A stretch of 64,000 nucleotides of DNA from JBGSMF01 sp964651475. Its GTDB lineage: Bacteria; Chloroflexota; Anaerolineae; Fen-1058. The notes under the pieces were generated by a model, which saw only the letters and a program-made list of their open reading frames with translations, ran no database searches and was not told the origin of the DNA. The stretch covers positions 13,630-77,629 of the forward strand of contig CAZYXV010000021.1 in assembly GCA_964651475.1 (NCBI GenBank), given 5' to 3'. A program made the position numbers and the translations under genes. Positions 29,049 through 37,503 of this stretch are shown in pieces (the stretch's first letter is position 1; every line of letters starts with the position of its first letter).

Positions 29049-29303
29049 TCAAACGGCTGGTTCAAATTTGTAAACGGGGATATTGAGATAACGCACAGGC
29101 TGGCTAATCGCTTGCGCGACGATTCGTTCAATTTGGCGCATTGTCTCTGCGTCAATGTATTTCTCGCCGCACTGCTGGCAAACGTCGGCCAGCACATCTT
29201 CGACCACGATGCGCTGCCCGCCGCGTCTGAACTCAAAATCAGTCACGTGCGTTTCCAGCACACCGCCGCAGAGATCGCATCGCTCCCCTGCTAATGCTCC
29301 CAT
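29049..29303 (-). CDS. YgiT-type zinc-finger antitoxin-like protein
   Basis: 84 aa with two CxxC knuckles: ERCDLCGG near the N-terminus and VCQQCGEKYID in the middle. This is the arrangement of the MqsA/YgiT N-terminal zinc domain. The C-terminal part (ETMRQIERIVAQAISQP) is short, with no full HTH domain. It lies 11 bp downstream of a DUF4258 gene, the usual partner for this antitoxin type, with a good GAGGTG Shine-Dalgarno. Confidence 0.82.
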   Translation of the reverse strand: MGALAGERCDLCGGVLETHVTDFEFRRGGQRIVVEDVLADVCQQCGEKYIDAETMRQIERIVAQAISQPVRYLNIPVYKFEPAV

Positions 29304-29314
29304 AATTCATCACC

Positions 29315-29635
29315 TCACTTGCGTGTTTTGTAATCTGATTCCCACTGATTATCATCCGGTTCGTACATTGTGACAATCCTCAATCGCTCCGTACCTGGCT
29401 TGCGCGAGCACTTGATGTGAAGCGGGTCGCCCGTCTCCAGCCATCCCAATAACAAACACGAGGGGTAAGGTTGATCATCAGGCTCATCTTCGATGATTTC
29501 CGCCTCCATCAAAGCTGCTTTGAGTTCAGCCAGGTTGATCTTGCGTTCGATCATCCTTTCAGCAGCATGATTGGTAAAAAACAACTGATCCTGCTCGACA
29601 CACCGACAAATAAAGCGCAGTCCTATTACAGACAT
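29315..29635 (-). CDS. DUF4258 protein, probable toxin of a YgiT-linked TA pair
   Basis: 106 aa. The DUF4258 pattern is FTNHAAERMIERKINLAELK, then EDEPDDQPYPSCLLLGWLE and PLHIKCSRKPGTERLRIVTM. Such proteins are RelE/MqsR-like candidate ribonuclease toxins next to YgiT-type zinc-finger antitoxins, as here, with toxin first. It begins 2 bp after the GNAT stop codon, so all three may be co-transcribed. Confidence 0.78.
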   Translation of the reverse strand: MSVIGLRFICRCVEQDQLFFTNHAAERMIERKINLAELKAALMEAEIIEDEPDDQPYPSCLLLGWLETGDPLHIKCSRKPGTERLRIVTMYEPDDNQWESDYKTRK

Positions 29636-29637
29636 CG

Positions 29638-30066
29638 TTACACTTGCTCGTTCTCTCGCTTGCTCACATACACAATGTCGTGCGTCTTGTACCCCTCGCG
29701 CGCAAAGAGCGAGCGCGAAGCCGCGTTTTCGCTTTCGATCAGCGCTGCAAAAAGATACAATCCCATCGCCCGCAACTCGTCTTCAGCGGCGGCCACGAGC
29801 TGCGCGGCGTATCCCTTGCGGCGGTGGTCGGGATGGATCGCCAGCCGGTTGATCCAGCCTTTGCGCGTGTCCTGCGTGATCACGACCAAACCCAGCAGTT
29901 GACCGTCTTCCTCAAGCCCCAGGATAACCTGGCCGCCGGCCAATTGCGCCGCCATCGCCTCGCGGCTATCGCGCCCCTGCAAGCGGAGGCTGTGCAAGCC
30001 AGCCAACTGCCATAGTTCGATGATAGCATCGTAATCGTCAATCGTCAATTTGCGTAAAGTTGGCAT
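29638..30066 (-). CDS. GNAT-family N-acetyltransferase
   Basis: 142 aa. The acetyl-CoA-binding motif A is INRLAIHPDHRRKGYAAQLV, with SENAASRSLFAREGYKTHDI later. The N-terminus is MPTLRKLTIDDYDAIIELWQ. The substrate is unknown. It is a single-domain cytoplasmic enzyme. No clear Shine-Dalgarno. Confidence 0.9.
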   Translation of the reverse strand: MPTLRKLTIDDYDAIIELWQLAGLHSLRLQGRDSREAMAAQLAGGQVILGLEEDGQLLGLVVITQDTRKGWINRLAIHPDHRRKGYAAQLVAAAEDELRAMGLYLFAALIESENAASRSLFAREGYKTHDIVYVSKRENEQV

Positions 30067-30084
30067 AGTGTTAGAGGTTGGATA

Positions 30085-30945
30085 TTAGGGATTGGGCATT
30101 ATGGCCGGCTTTAAATGCGCTGCGCGAGTATAGCCTAATTGACGGCGCACCTGTGTAATATCCAGGTGCGGAAATTGCAGTTCCACTAATTCGAGTGTTT
30201 CTTCTAGCAATTGCCTGGTGTCGGCTATCGCTTCTAAATATGGCAACGTAAAAGCCCGCCGCAATCGCCGGTCAATATCCTCGGGCTCGACTTGCATAGT
30301 CTCTAATACTCGAAACAGCCATTTAAAAGTCGGAAAGTAACTATGGTTCAGTGCAAGCAAAACCAGAAACATTTCCTGGTGCAGATAACTCAACTGTCCA
30401 TAAAAGGCCGTCGGATTATCCCGAGCTGCCAGAATGAACAATTCTGCGATTCTAAAGGAAGCTATGTGTTCTTGAATAATTTGCCTCGCCAATCCTTCCG
30501 GGTAAGCTTGTGCCTGTTTCTTCCATTCCTCAATGATTTCATGACCATAGAGCGGAATACACGAGCGAACGGTGTCCATAGCATTCAGGCTGCCCAAATC
30601 CAAATGGCGACCTTCCAAAACTGCTTTGATGATAGCCTCTTGGTGGGCAACCGAGATGTGCCATAAATCAACTTGAACACCATTAATTAAAAGCTGATCC
30701 TCTGCTGATGGGCCATCATAAGTGTACAGGAAGCTGGCATTTAGATTATGGACGATAGCGTGCCGTTTTGTGTCATCTGGTAACGCATCCCAAAAGATAG
30801 GGAGCTCCAGGTCAGAGTACTCATCCGCATAGTTGCGCGCGACAGAGCCAGCCACAACAATCGCTCGTACCCCTTGGAAAGGAATAATACATCCCGCTAA
30901 CCTTCGCGCTAGGTCAATGCGCCAGATAGTATGAGAGTTTTGCAT
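30085..30945 (-). CDS. Nucleotidyltransferase-fold protein (DUF4037/aminoglycoside-nucleotidyltransferase-like)
   Basis: 286 aa from the ATG at 30945 (AGGA 8 nt upstream). The polymerase-beta-type motif is GSVARNYADEYSDLEL, with a further acidic residue in GVQVDLWHIS. The C-terminal half is helical, as in DUF4037 or kanamycin-type nucleotidyltransferases. It is likely to transfer a nucleotide to a small molecule; I cannot say which. Confidence 0.78.
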   Translation of the reverse strand: MQNSHTIWRIDLARRLAGCIIPFQGVRAIVVAGSVARNYADEYSDLELPIFWDALPDDTKRHAIVHNLNASFLYTYDGPSAEDQLLINGVQVDLWHISVAHQEAIIKAVLEGRHLDLGSLNAMDTVRSCIPLYGHEIIEEWKKQAQAYPEGLARQIIQEHIASFRIAELFILAARDNPTAFYGQLSYLHQEMFLVLLALNHSYFPTFKWLFRVLETMQVEPEDIDRRLRRAFTLPYLEAIADTRQLLEETLELVELQFPHLDITQVRRQLGYTRAAHLKPAIMPNP

Positions 30946-30991
30946 TACAGGATCCTTGCCTGGCTGGAACAAACGTCAGGCGGGCTACCAA

Positions 30992-31783
30992 TCAAGATGG
31001 CCTTTTCACCCTTGCAACATAAAGCCGGCTGATGTACTCGCATTCCACCACCCCACCATACCTTTCAATCAACCTTGAAACACACCCTAATACACTCTGC
31101 CGGACCTCTTTCTCTAAATTCTGTACCTGCGAATACGTACTCAACAATTTCACATACTTTTCCGCTGTGTACTCTTCTCGCCATGGATAGCGCCTCACAA
31201 CCATTGCATCAAACAAGTTCGATCCCTCAATCTCCTCCACGGCCTCTCGTTCCAGCTCCTCCGACGACTTTTCTCTTACCTCAGCCAGTTGCGGTGCTCT
31301 CTCACGGTACACCTCCTCAGCGGCTTGAAAAAATTCTGACTCACCTCTATGGTGGCCGTTCCAAAACAACGCAACAGTTCCGCCTGTCTTTAATGCCGCT
31401 ACGGTTTTGACCAAGCGGATATCTGGCGACAGCCAATGAAACGCTTCTGCACAGATAGCCAGGTCAAATGCCCGCTCTTGGGGAGGCCACTCCTCGAACG
31501 ATATGTTTCGCACCTCAACTCCAGGGTAGGAGCGACAATGCTCAGTTGCCAGCCGGGCCAGATTGGCCCCCAACTCGAGACAAAGCATTGTGTACCCGCG
31601 CCGGGCAAAGGGCAAGGTCGCCTGCCCTGACCCACATCCAATCTCCAAGATGCTTCCTCCCGGCGAGATTTCAGATAACGAGAGAGCATCCTCAATCAAT
31701 TGTTCTGGATATTCAGGCCGAACCTCGTCATACAACTCTGCTACATCATTAAAAGTGGTTTTCAGTTCCTTATCAAGGGGCAC
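30992..31783 (-). CDS. Class I SAM-dependent methyltransferase
   Basis: 263 aa with a GTG start. Motif I is ILEIGCGSGQATLPFA (~45-60), an acidic residue follows in LCLELGANL, and motif IV is AFDLAICAEAFHWLSPD. This resembles the small-molecule methyltransferase group that includes UbiE/Tam-like enzymes. The substrate is unknown. It precedes the nucleotidyltransferase in the same orientation. Confidence 0.9.
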   Translation of the reverse strand: MPLDKELKTTFNDVAELYDEVRPEYPEQLIEDALSLSEISPGGSILEIGCGSGQATLPFARRGYTMLCLELGANLARLATEHCRSYPGVEVRNISFEEWPPQERAFDLAICAEAFHWLSPDIRLVKTVAALKTGGTVALFWNGHHRGESEFFQAAEEVYRERAPQLAEVREKSSEELEREAVEEIEGSNLFDAMVVRRYPWREEYTAEKYVKLLSTYSQVQNLEKEVRQSVLGCVSRLIERYGGVVECEYISRLYVARVKRPS

Positions 31784-32170
31784 TACCAGTTACCTTTTCC
31801 ATAAACGATGCAGTTCAACGGCGCGCTTGATGATCCATTTCTCACCCGGCACACCCATGATCAACCCCGATGTGTTGTTGCGAACTGCTCCGCCTGCAGC
31901 GGGCAACTCTAATTTTAACACAATCCAGACAGCGGGCAAGAGTTTGGGGGCAAACGGCAAATGCGCCATAATGCGACTCTGCGCGTGGCGCTTTCGGCTT
32001 TGACTTTGGGTGAAAGTGAGGTACACTTTTGTCATAGAGATTATGCAGCGTCTCAATGGACAGACTGGCACAGCGTTCATTTTTGCTACCCACAACCTGC
32101 GTGTGGTTGCGTATGCCTGGCGGGCAGTCAAGATGCATGATGAACGGCTGGCGGACAATTCGAACTCGAC
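31784..32170. other. 387-bp interval without a supported gene
   Basis: It lies between the divergently placed methyltransferase and membrane-protein genes. A minus-strand frame could encode a ~59-aa peptide ending VELHRLWKR just upstream of the methyltransferase GTG. It has no ribosome-binding site and no family I recognise, so I do not call it a gene. Confidence 0.5.
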
Positions 32171-32806
32171 GTGATCAAGACAATCGTTTCCCACCTTTTA
32201 TTGTGGACATTACTGGGCGGGCTGTGGGGCCTTGGATTCGTAGCATTACGCTTTCTGGGCGCCGCTTTCGTTCCCAGTGTCAATGGTGGGTTGGATTGGA
32301 CAAAGTGGATGCCGGCAGCCATGTTCCTCGGATGGATCATTGGCGTCACTACCAGTGTACTGACAGCCCGTCCAACGTTGGGCTACTTGAGCGAGATTGA
32401 TTTTACCCTCGGTGGAGTCAGCGTACTGTTGGGATGGACAATTGGAGCCATCAGTGGCATCGTGCTAGAACTGGCGGCCCTGGTGGTCATCGCCCTCGTC
32501 CCGGGAATGACCACGCCCGCATCCTCTCTCGATTGGTTGCCCAACTTGCCACCACTGGGAGCATTGGTCGGCATTGTCTTTGCACTGGCCTCATTGGCGA
32601 TATTCGGAGCATCAATGATTCGCGATGCCACAAGAAGACGCGTTATTACGCCGAGATGTCGGTCCCAGTCAAGGCTAGAACGGCTGCCTGGACCGATACG
32701 ATTTGTGGTAATGTTTTTTGGGGTCTTTCCTTTTTTCCTGACGGTGTGCTATCTCATCACCCTGTCCCTGGTAAACACGCTGCACAAGTTGCAAGACCGG
32801 CGATAA
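32171..32806 (+). CDS. Small polytopic membrane protein of unknown function
   Basis: 211 aa, GTG start. About five hydrophobic segments: ~8-32 (LLLWTLLGGLWGLGFVALRF), ~48-66, ~82-110 (VSVLLGWTIGAISGIVLELA), ~127-148 (LGALVGIVFALASLAIFGAS) and ~176-200 (FVVMFFGVFPFFLTVCYLIT). A basic loop (RDATRRRVITPRCRS) probably faces the cytoplasm. No family recognised. Confidence 0.6.
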   Translation: MIKTIVSHLLLWTLLGGLWGLGFVALRFLGAAFVPSVNGGLDWTKWMPAAMFLGWIIGVTTSVLTARPTLGYLSEIDFTLGGVSVLLGWTIGAISGIVLELAALVVIALVPGMTTPASSLDWLPNLPPLGALVGIVFALASLAIFGASMIRDATRRRVITPRCRSQSRLERLPGPIRFVVMFFGVFPFFLTVCYLITLSLVNTLHKLQDRR

Positions 32807-32840
32807 AGGCTTGCGCCAGGCAAAGCATCGCGAGGTAGCC

Positions 32841-33299
32841 ATGGCCGAACACTATGAGATCACCCCAGGCAAGTCCATTGGCCCTTTCAAACTCGGGATG
32901 ACCAGAGATCAAATCGAAGCGATGAACATTCACCCCAAGCAAGATTTTGACGACCATTCGGGCGCATATTACCCGCTGGTCAACATTGGCGAGGATGCCC
33001 TCCAAAGAACGCGCCAGCCTGCGCCAGGGGTGAACGTTCACTACGATGCATCGGGCAAGTGCCACAAGATCACAGCAGTTTTTGGTTACAAGCCATCTCT
33101 TCCCATTTTCACTTTGTACGGTCGTACTGTGAATGGCATGACGGATAAAGAGGTAGCCTCGATACTTGGCTCCACGGTGGCTGACGTCAGTTTTTCCTAC
33201 GCGTCGGTCTATTCGCCATCGGCGGGGCTGCGCGCAATCAAGTGGGAAGCCAGCGACGATCATATCATGTCCATTCAAGTGGTGCCGAGCAAAGGGTAA
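32841..33299 (+). CDS. Uncharacterised small cytoplasmic protein
   Basis: 152 aa from the ATG at 32841, with GAGG 5 nt upstream, preferred over 32811. It opens YEITPGKSIGPFKLGMTRDQ, a pattern seen in small immunity-like or DUF proteins, then has YYPLVNIGEDALQRT and GMTDKEVASILGS. No signal peptide or membrane segment. It lies 34 bp after the membrane-protein gene, so the two may be an operon. Confidence 0.6.
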   Translation: MAEHYEITPGKSIGPFKLGMTRDQIEAMNIHPKQDFDDHSGAYYPLVNIGEDALQRTRQPAPGVNVHYDASGKCHKITAVFGYKPSLPIFTLYGRTVNGMTDKEVASILGSTVADVSFSYASVYSPSAGLRAIKWEASDDHIMSIQVVPSKG

Positions 33300-33429
33300 C
33301 TTTTCAGCTTGCGCGAAACGCGCCCGGCTACAATCATCAAATCGCTCTGGCGCGGGCTGGCGCGCATCAACCCCATGCCCAAGCGGCTCATGTCACATGG
33401 GCAAGTAGCTGGATACCCTGGTCGCTCCT

Positions 33430-34071
33430 TTACTCCGGGAACACTACCTGCTCTTTGCCCTGCAAGCGATCCATCAGGCGTTGGATGACGACCTCCAGGT
33501 GATCGGGGCGATGCACGAAATCCAGGTTATCGCTGGGAATCATCAGAACCGGGCACAGGGCAAAATCTCCTAACCATTCCTCGTAATAGCGCTCGAGCAA
33601 GCTCAGGTACTCGAACGTGATCCCGGTTTCGATATTCCGTCCCCGCCCGCGAATCCGATCCAGCAACACCTGGGCCGGCGCGCGCAGGTAAATCAACACG
33701 TCGGGTGGGGGCAACTGCTCCACGACCAGGTCGAACAGGCGGCGATAAGCCAGGTAATCGCGCTCGCTCAGATTGCCCATCTCGTGCAGCGCGCGCGCAA
33801 AGATATGGGCGTCTTCGTAAATGCTGCGGTCTACGATGGCCGAACGTGGGCCTTGAACGAGCGCCTTGTGCTGGGCGGCGCGGTGCCCCAAGAAAAAGAT
33901 TTGCAGATGAAAACTCCACGTCTTCATATCCGCGTAAAAATCGCCCAGGTAAAGATTGTCGGCCACGCTTTCGTAGGCCGCCTGCCAGTTCAGGCGAGAC
34001 GCCAGGCGCTCGGTCAGGCTGGTTTTGCCCGCCCCAATGTTGCCCGCCACCAATACGAAATTCTTTGCCAT
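33430..34071 (-). CDS. Deoxynucleoside kinase family protein
   Basis: 213 aa. The P-loop is GNIGAGKTS (~10-18), the DRS motif is IVDRSIYEDAHIFARAL, and the lid-like segment is RIRGRGRNIETGITFEYL. This matches the dGK/dAK-type deoxynucleoside kinases that phosphorylate deoxynucleosides in salvage. It sits 26 bp after the kinase gene upstream, with a GGAG Shine-Dalgarno, as the last gene of the long minus-strand signalling run. No signalling role is implied. Confidence 0.92.
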   Translation of the reverse strand: MAKNFVLVAGNIGAGKTSLTERLASRLNWQAAYESVADNLYLGDFYADMKTWSFHLQIFFLGHRAAQHKALVQGPRSAIVDRSIYEDAHIFARALHEMGNLSERDYLAYRRLFDLVVEQLPPPDVLIYLRAPAQVLLDRIRGRGRNIETGITFEYLSLLERYYEEWLGDFALCPVLMIPSDNLDFVHRPDHLEVVIQRLMDRLQGKEQVVFPE

Positions 34072-34097
34072 CTACAACTCCGTGAACGCACTGCCGC

Positions 34098-35615
34098 TCA
34101 CCGCCGCCGGTACGTGGCCTCGATGCTTTCAGTGGTGAGCTGCATTTTTTGGATGCGAATGGGCGCATCTTGCCACGCCTGTTTAAAGCCGCTATTGACG
34201 CGCCCAGACAAGATACCCCCGATCACGTACAAGGGAACATTGTTAAACCGCTCGATCTGAACGTTGGGCACGCCATCCACTTCACGCACGCGAACCTGGA
34301 GCGAAATCTGATTACCTTGCCAGTAACCGCCCGCCACAATCGTTTCCGGCGGGTCAAAGGTCACGTGCACGCCAGTCACCGCGCCCAAGGTGTAAGGCTC
34401 AATGGCCGCTTGCAAGCCGGCCTCAAAATGGCTCCGGCGATAATCGTACGTCCAGCCAGCATCCACCTCGTCCAGCTTCCAATTCTGCCGGGCGATGGTT
34501 TGCTCGGCCAACATGCCCACCACAATTACCCCCACGCTCACCAGAACGAGGGCCACAATAATCAAGACGGTGAGCAGGATCAGGAGCGTGCGGATCAGCC
34601 ACCTGCCCAGGCCCAGCAACGCCATTCCCGCGCGACCGGCGGGCGTGCTAGGGCGCGCGGGCCGCGCCGGCTGGCGCGGGGGACTGGCTGGGGCAGGAGA
34701 AGGCGGGGTGCGAACAGTTGGCGCCAAAACTAGCTTGGCAGGGTCACTCGTTTTCTGGGTGGCGCGCCTGAGAAATTGAGGCAGCGGGATTTGCCACCTG
34801 GCAGAGGCAGCCTGCTCGATGGCGTCGGCAAATTCGCCCGCCGAAGCATAGCGTCCGGACGGCTCTTTGGCCAGAGCACGCATCAACACCTTTTCAAGCG
34901 GCCTGGACACGTCGGGGCGAAATGCGCGCAGCGGGGGAGGCAGCTCGTAAGCGTGCTGGTGCAACATTCCCACTGGGGTATCAGCCTGGAACGGCAGGCG
35001 CCCCGTCAACATCTCGTAAGCAATCACGCCCAACGCATAGATATCGGTGCGTTGGTCCACCGCGCCGCCCTGGGCCTGCTCGGGCGACATGTAAGCCGGC
35101 GTGCCCAGGCTCACGCCTGTTTGCGTCAGGTGGGTTTCGGCCACCATGCGCGAGATGCCAAAATCGGACAGCAGGGGATGGCCGTCGGGTGTGAGCAACA
35201 CGTTCGCAGGCTTGACGTCGCGGTGCACCACGCCGCGCCGGTGGGCGTAATCCAGCGCCCGCGCCAGCTGCGCGGTGATGCGCACCACCGCCTCGATATC
35301 CATTGGCTGCCCCATGCGCTGCGCCAGCGTGCCGCCTTCCACCAGTTGCATCACAAAATACGGCGCGCCGGTTTCCTTGTCTTCGCCCGAATCGTACACG
35401 GGCAAAATATTCGGATGGGCCAGTTGCGCAATGGAGCGCGCCTCGCGAGAAAAGCGCTCGCGAAACGACGCATCGCGCGCCAACTCTCCCGCCAGCACCT
35501 TGATGGCGACCTGGCGGTTCAGCGAGGGCTGGTGACCCCGGTAGACAGTGGCCATGCCGCCCGAGCCAATCTCGGCCACGACCTCGTAATTCCCCAACAT
35601 TTTGCCAACGTCCAT
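34098..35615 (-). CDS. Hanks-type Ser/Thr kinase with TM helix and novel C-terminal ectodomain
   Basis: 505 aa. The kinase domain (~9-280) is complete: GSGGMATV (17-24), Lys39 in VAIKV, HRDVKPAN (131-138), DFG (151-153) and YMSPEQ. A Pro-rich linker and a helix at ~330-365 (LLILLTVLIIVALVLVSVG) follow. An outside domain of ~140 residues has YTLGAVTGVHVTFDPPETIV, unlike PASTA repeats. The ATG shares a base with the upstream lipoprotein stop (TAATG), so the two genes are coupled. Confidence 0.93.
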   Translation of the reverse strand: MDVGKMLGNYEVVAEIGSGGMATVYRGHQPSLNRQVAIKVLAGELARDASFRERFSREARSIAQLAHPNILPVYDSGEDKETGAPYFVMQLVEGGTLAQRMGQPMDIEAVVRITAQLARALDYAHRRGVVHRDVKPANVLLTPDGHPLLSDFGISRMVAETHLTQTGVSLGTPAYMSPEQAQGGAVDQRTDIYALGVIAYEMLTGRLPFQADTPVGMLHQHAYELPPPLRAFRPDVSRPLEKVLMRALAKEPSGRYASAGEFADAIEQAASARWQIPLPQFLRRATQKTSDPAKLVLAPTVRTPPSPAPASPPRQPARPARPSTPAGRAGMALLGLGRWLIRTLLILLTVLIIVALVLVSVGVIVVGMLAEQTIARQNWKLDEVDAGWTYDYRRSHFEAGLQAAIEPYTLGAVTGVHVTFDPPETIVAGGYWQGNQISLQVRVREVDGVPNVQIERFNNVPLYVIGGILSGRVNSGFKQAWQDAPIRIQKMQLTTESIEATYRRR

Positions 35616-37435
35616 TATTGCCCCACTGTTCCCGTCTGCGCCAGCACACTGCCCGTTTCGTCCAGCAGTTGCACGCCCAGGCGGCACATGTCCTCGCCGC
35701 AGCTTCCGCCTGGCCGCTGCCATACGGCGCTGACCGGCCGGCCCGGCCCCAAAGACGCCAGCCACTCGGCGGCCACCTTGTTATTTTGCCACAACTTGAC
35801 GTGCGCTCCCTGGAAATTCGAGCTGGCGGCGGCGGCCACGTACACGCTTTCACCTCGATCTTCCAGGCTCAACGCTGCCGTCGCGTTGGCATAATCGTAC
35901 TCTACTTTCAGGCCGTTCACCGGATACCATCGCTCCGTCCAGCCAATGGACTGTCCCACCTCAATGGTGGTCTCGTCTGCAAACGTGGGCTTTACCCCGC
36001 CCCACAATTCGAAATACGTGCTGCCGTCCTCGGTCCACGTTTCCGTGTCAATGCCGTATGGCGCGAAAAACTTGACGCCAGTTGCCACGCTGGAAGGAAA
36101 AACGCGCACAATGCCCCTATCCGCCGCCGTGTCGTAAGCGCCGGCGAAATCGGCGCTGGCGGCGGGCCTGGCAAACACTCCCATCCATCCCTTCAAGTTG
36201 CCCACAACACTCACGTCGCGTCCATTGTAAATCGGCCAGTCAATGGCCGCTCCCGAGTCGGGCAAATCGCTATCACCTGTAGAATGGACCGTCGCCTGGG
36301 CGCCCGGCATGATGAAATGCGTGGCGTCACTCACCTTGTTCCCAGAAAAAGCCAGCATGGCATTTAGCCAGAACTTGAGGCTTTGGCGCGCACCGGTATT
36401 GTTGGCCACTCGCGGCTGGATGATTAGATAATTGTGAGTGCTATCCAGGCTGAGAGTCACTTGCACGTACAAACCGGTGCGGTCCTCCTTGTCGCTCACC
36501 GTGACGGTGGTGCCGCTCAACGAGGCTTCCCACTCGCGATATTCGTTCAGCCCGTGCTCGTCGGTGGGCAGGCACCACTCAATGCCCCCCGTCGCCAGCC
36601 ACCAGCCGCGATACCCCCAATGCGTCGGCTTGATCACAGGATTATTGTAGGCGATGCTCTGATCGTCGGTCTTGTCAACCCACGTATACACTCGCCCCCC
36701 CAGTTCGGGCAAAACCATTACGCGCACGTAGGCATTTTCCAGCACGAGGGCGCGGTAGGTCTGTTGAGCCTTGCCGCCCACCTGGTTAAATTCCAGGCGC
36801 GGATAAGGATAAATAGGATCCGAAGAGTCAGTGGAAATCAACGCTCGCTGATAATCATAGGTGGGAATACTGATCGTGGTTTCGTACACCCGCACACCCG
36901 ATGGTTGAATGAGAGATTGGTTAGGCAAGGTGGCTATAGGCGTTGGCGTGGACGAATCGGAAGGCGAAGCGGTCGGCGTTGCGCTGCGGGTTGGTTCATT
37001 TGTCAAAGACGGCGTGGCGGCGGTGGGGCTGGCGGGCAACTCGGACGTGCCGGTAACGGGTTGCGTCGGCGTAGGCGACGAGATTGCGGAGGGCGTATCG
37101 GTGGGCGTCTGAACCGTCGCCGGCGTTTCTGTGGGAGAGTCTGCCGGAGACGTTGCGCGGGTTATGACTGGCGTGGGCAAAGGTGAGGCCCCGCCAGTGG
37201 GGCGCGCGGTAGAGGTGGCAAACACGCCCGGCGTGAGAGTGGGCACCACGATAATGACGGAACGCGGCGGCGGCGGCGCTGTGGGGAACGGCGTGGGCGT
37301 CCGCGTAGACACTGGGCCGCACGCGATGGCCAGGACGACGAGAATAGAAAACACGAAAAGCAAACGGCGCACAGACGAGAGAGATTTGAGATTAGGATTA
37401 GAAATTAGAGATTGATCTTTCACTGCCTTTCCCAC
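35615..37435 (-). CDS. DUF5107-domain lipoprotein
   Basis: 606 aa. A signal peptide with lipobox LAIAC (Cys about residue 39) is followed by ~150 residues of Thr/Pro/Ser-rich linker (TPTPFPTAPP and similar). A DUF5107-type galactose-mutarotase-like domain follows: ENAYVRVMVLPELGGRVYTW, HWGYRGWWLATGGIEWCLPT, then a C-terminal beta domain. DUF5107 is uncharacterised but resembles carbohydrate-processing folds. The start is GTG at 37435; a GTG four codons later is equally possible. Coupling to the kinase suggests it is an extracellular partner or ligand sensor; this is inference. Confidence 0.85.
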   Translation of the reverse strand: MGKAVKDQSLISNPNLKSLSSVRRLLFVFSILVVLAIACGPVSTRTPTPFPTAPPPPRSVIIVVPTLTPGVFATSTARPTGGASPLPTPVITRATSPADSPTETPATVQTPTDTPSAISSPTPTQPVTGTSELPASPTAATPSLTNEPTRSATPTASPSDSSTPTPIATLPNQSLIQPSGVRVYETTISIPTYDYQRALISTDSSDPIYPYPRLEFNQVGGKAQQTYRALVLENAYVRVMVLPELGGRVYTWVDKTDDQSIAYNNPVIKPTHWGYRGWWLATGGIEWCLPTDEHGLNEYREWEASLSGTTVTVSDKEDRTGLYVQVTLSLDSTHNYLIIQPRVANNTGARQSLKFWLNAMLAFSGNKVSDATHFIMPGAQATVHSTGDSDLPDSGAAIDWPIYNGRDVSVVGNLKGWMGVFARPAASADFAGAYDTAADRGIVRVFPSSVATGVKFFAPYGIDTETWTEDGSTYFELWGGVKPTFADETTIEVGQSIGWTERWYPVNGLKVEYDYANATAALSLEDRGESVYVAAAASSNFQGAHVKLWQNNKVAAEWLASLGPGRPVSAVWQRPGGSCGEDMCRLGVQLLDETGSVLAQTGTVGQ

Positions 37436-37503
37436 CCATCACCAGAATACAGCACATACGTCGCCCCGGCATCCGTTCGCACAATCAGGCCGTTTTCAAA
37501 ATC

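Noticed and set aside
36434..37186. 250-aa plus-strand frame in the lipoprotein gene
   Set aside because: It is antisense to the PT-rich linker and DUF5107 domain; the Arg/Gly-rich translation is typical of shadow frames.
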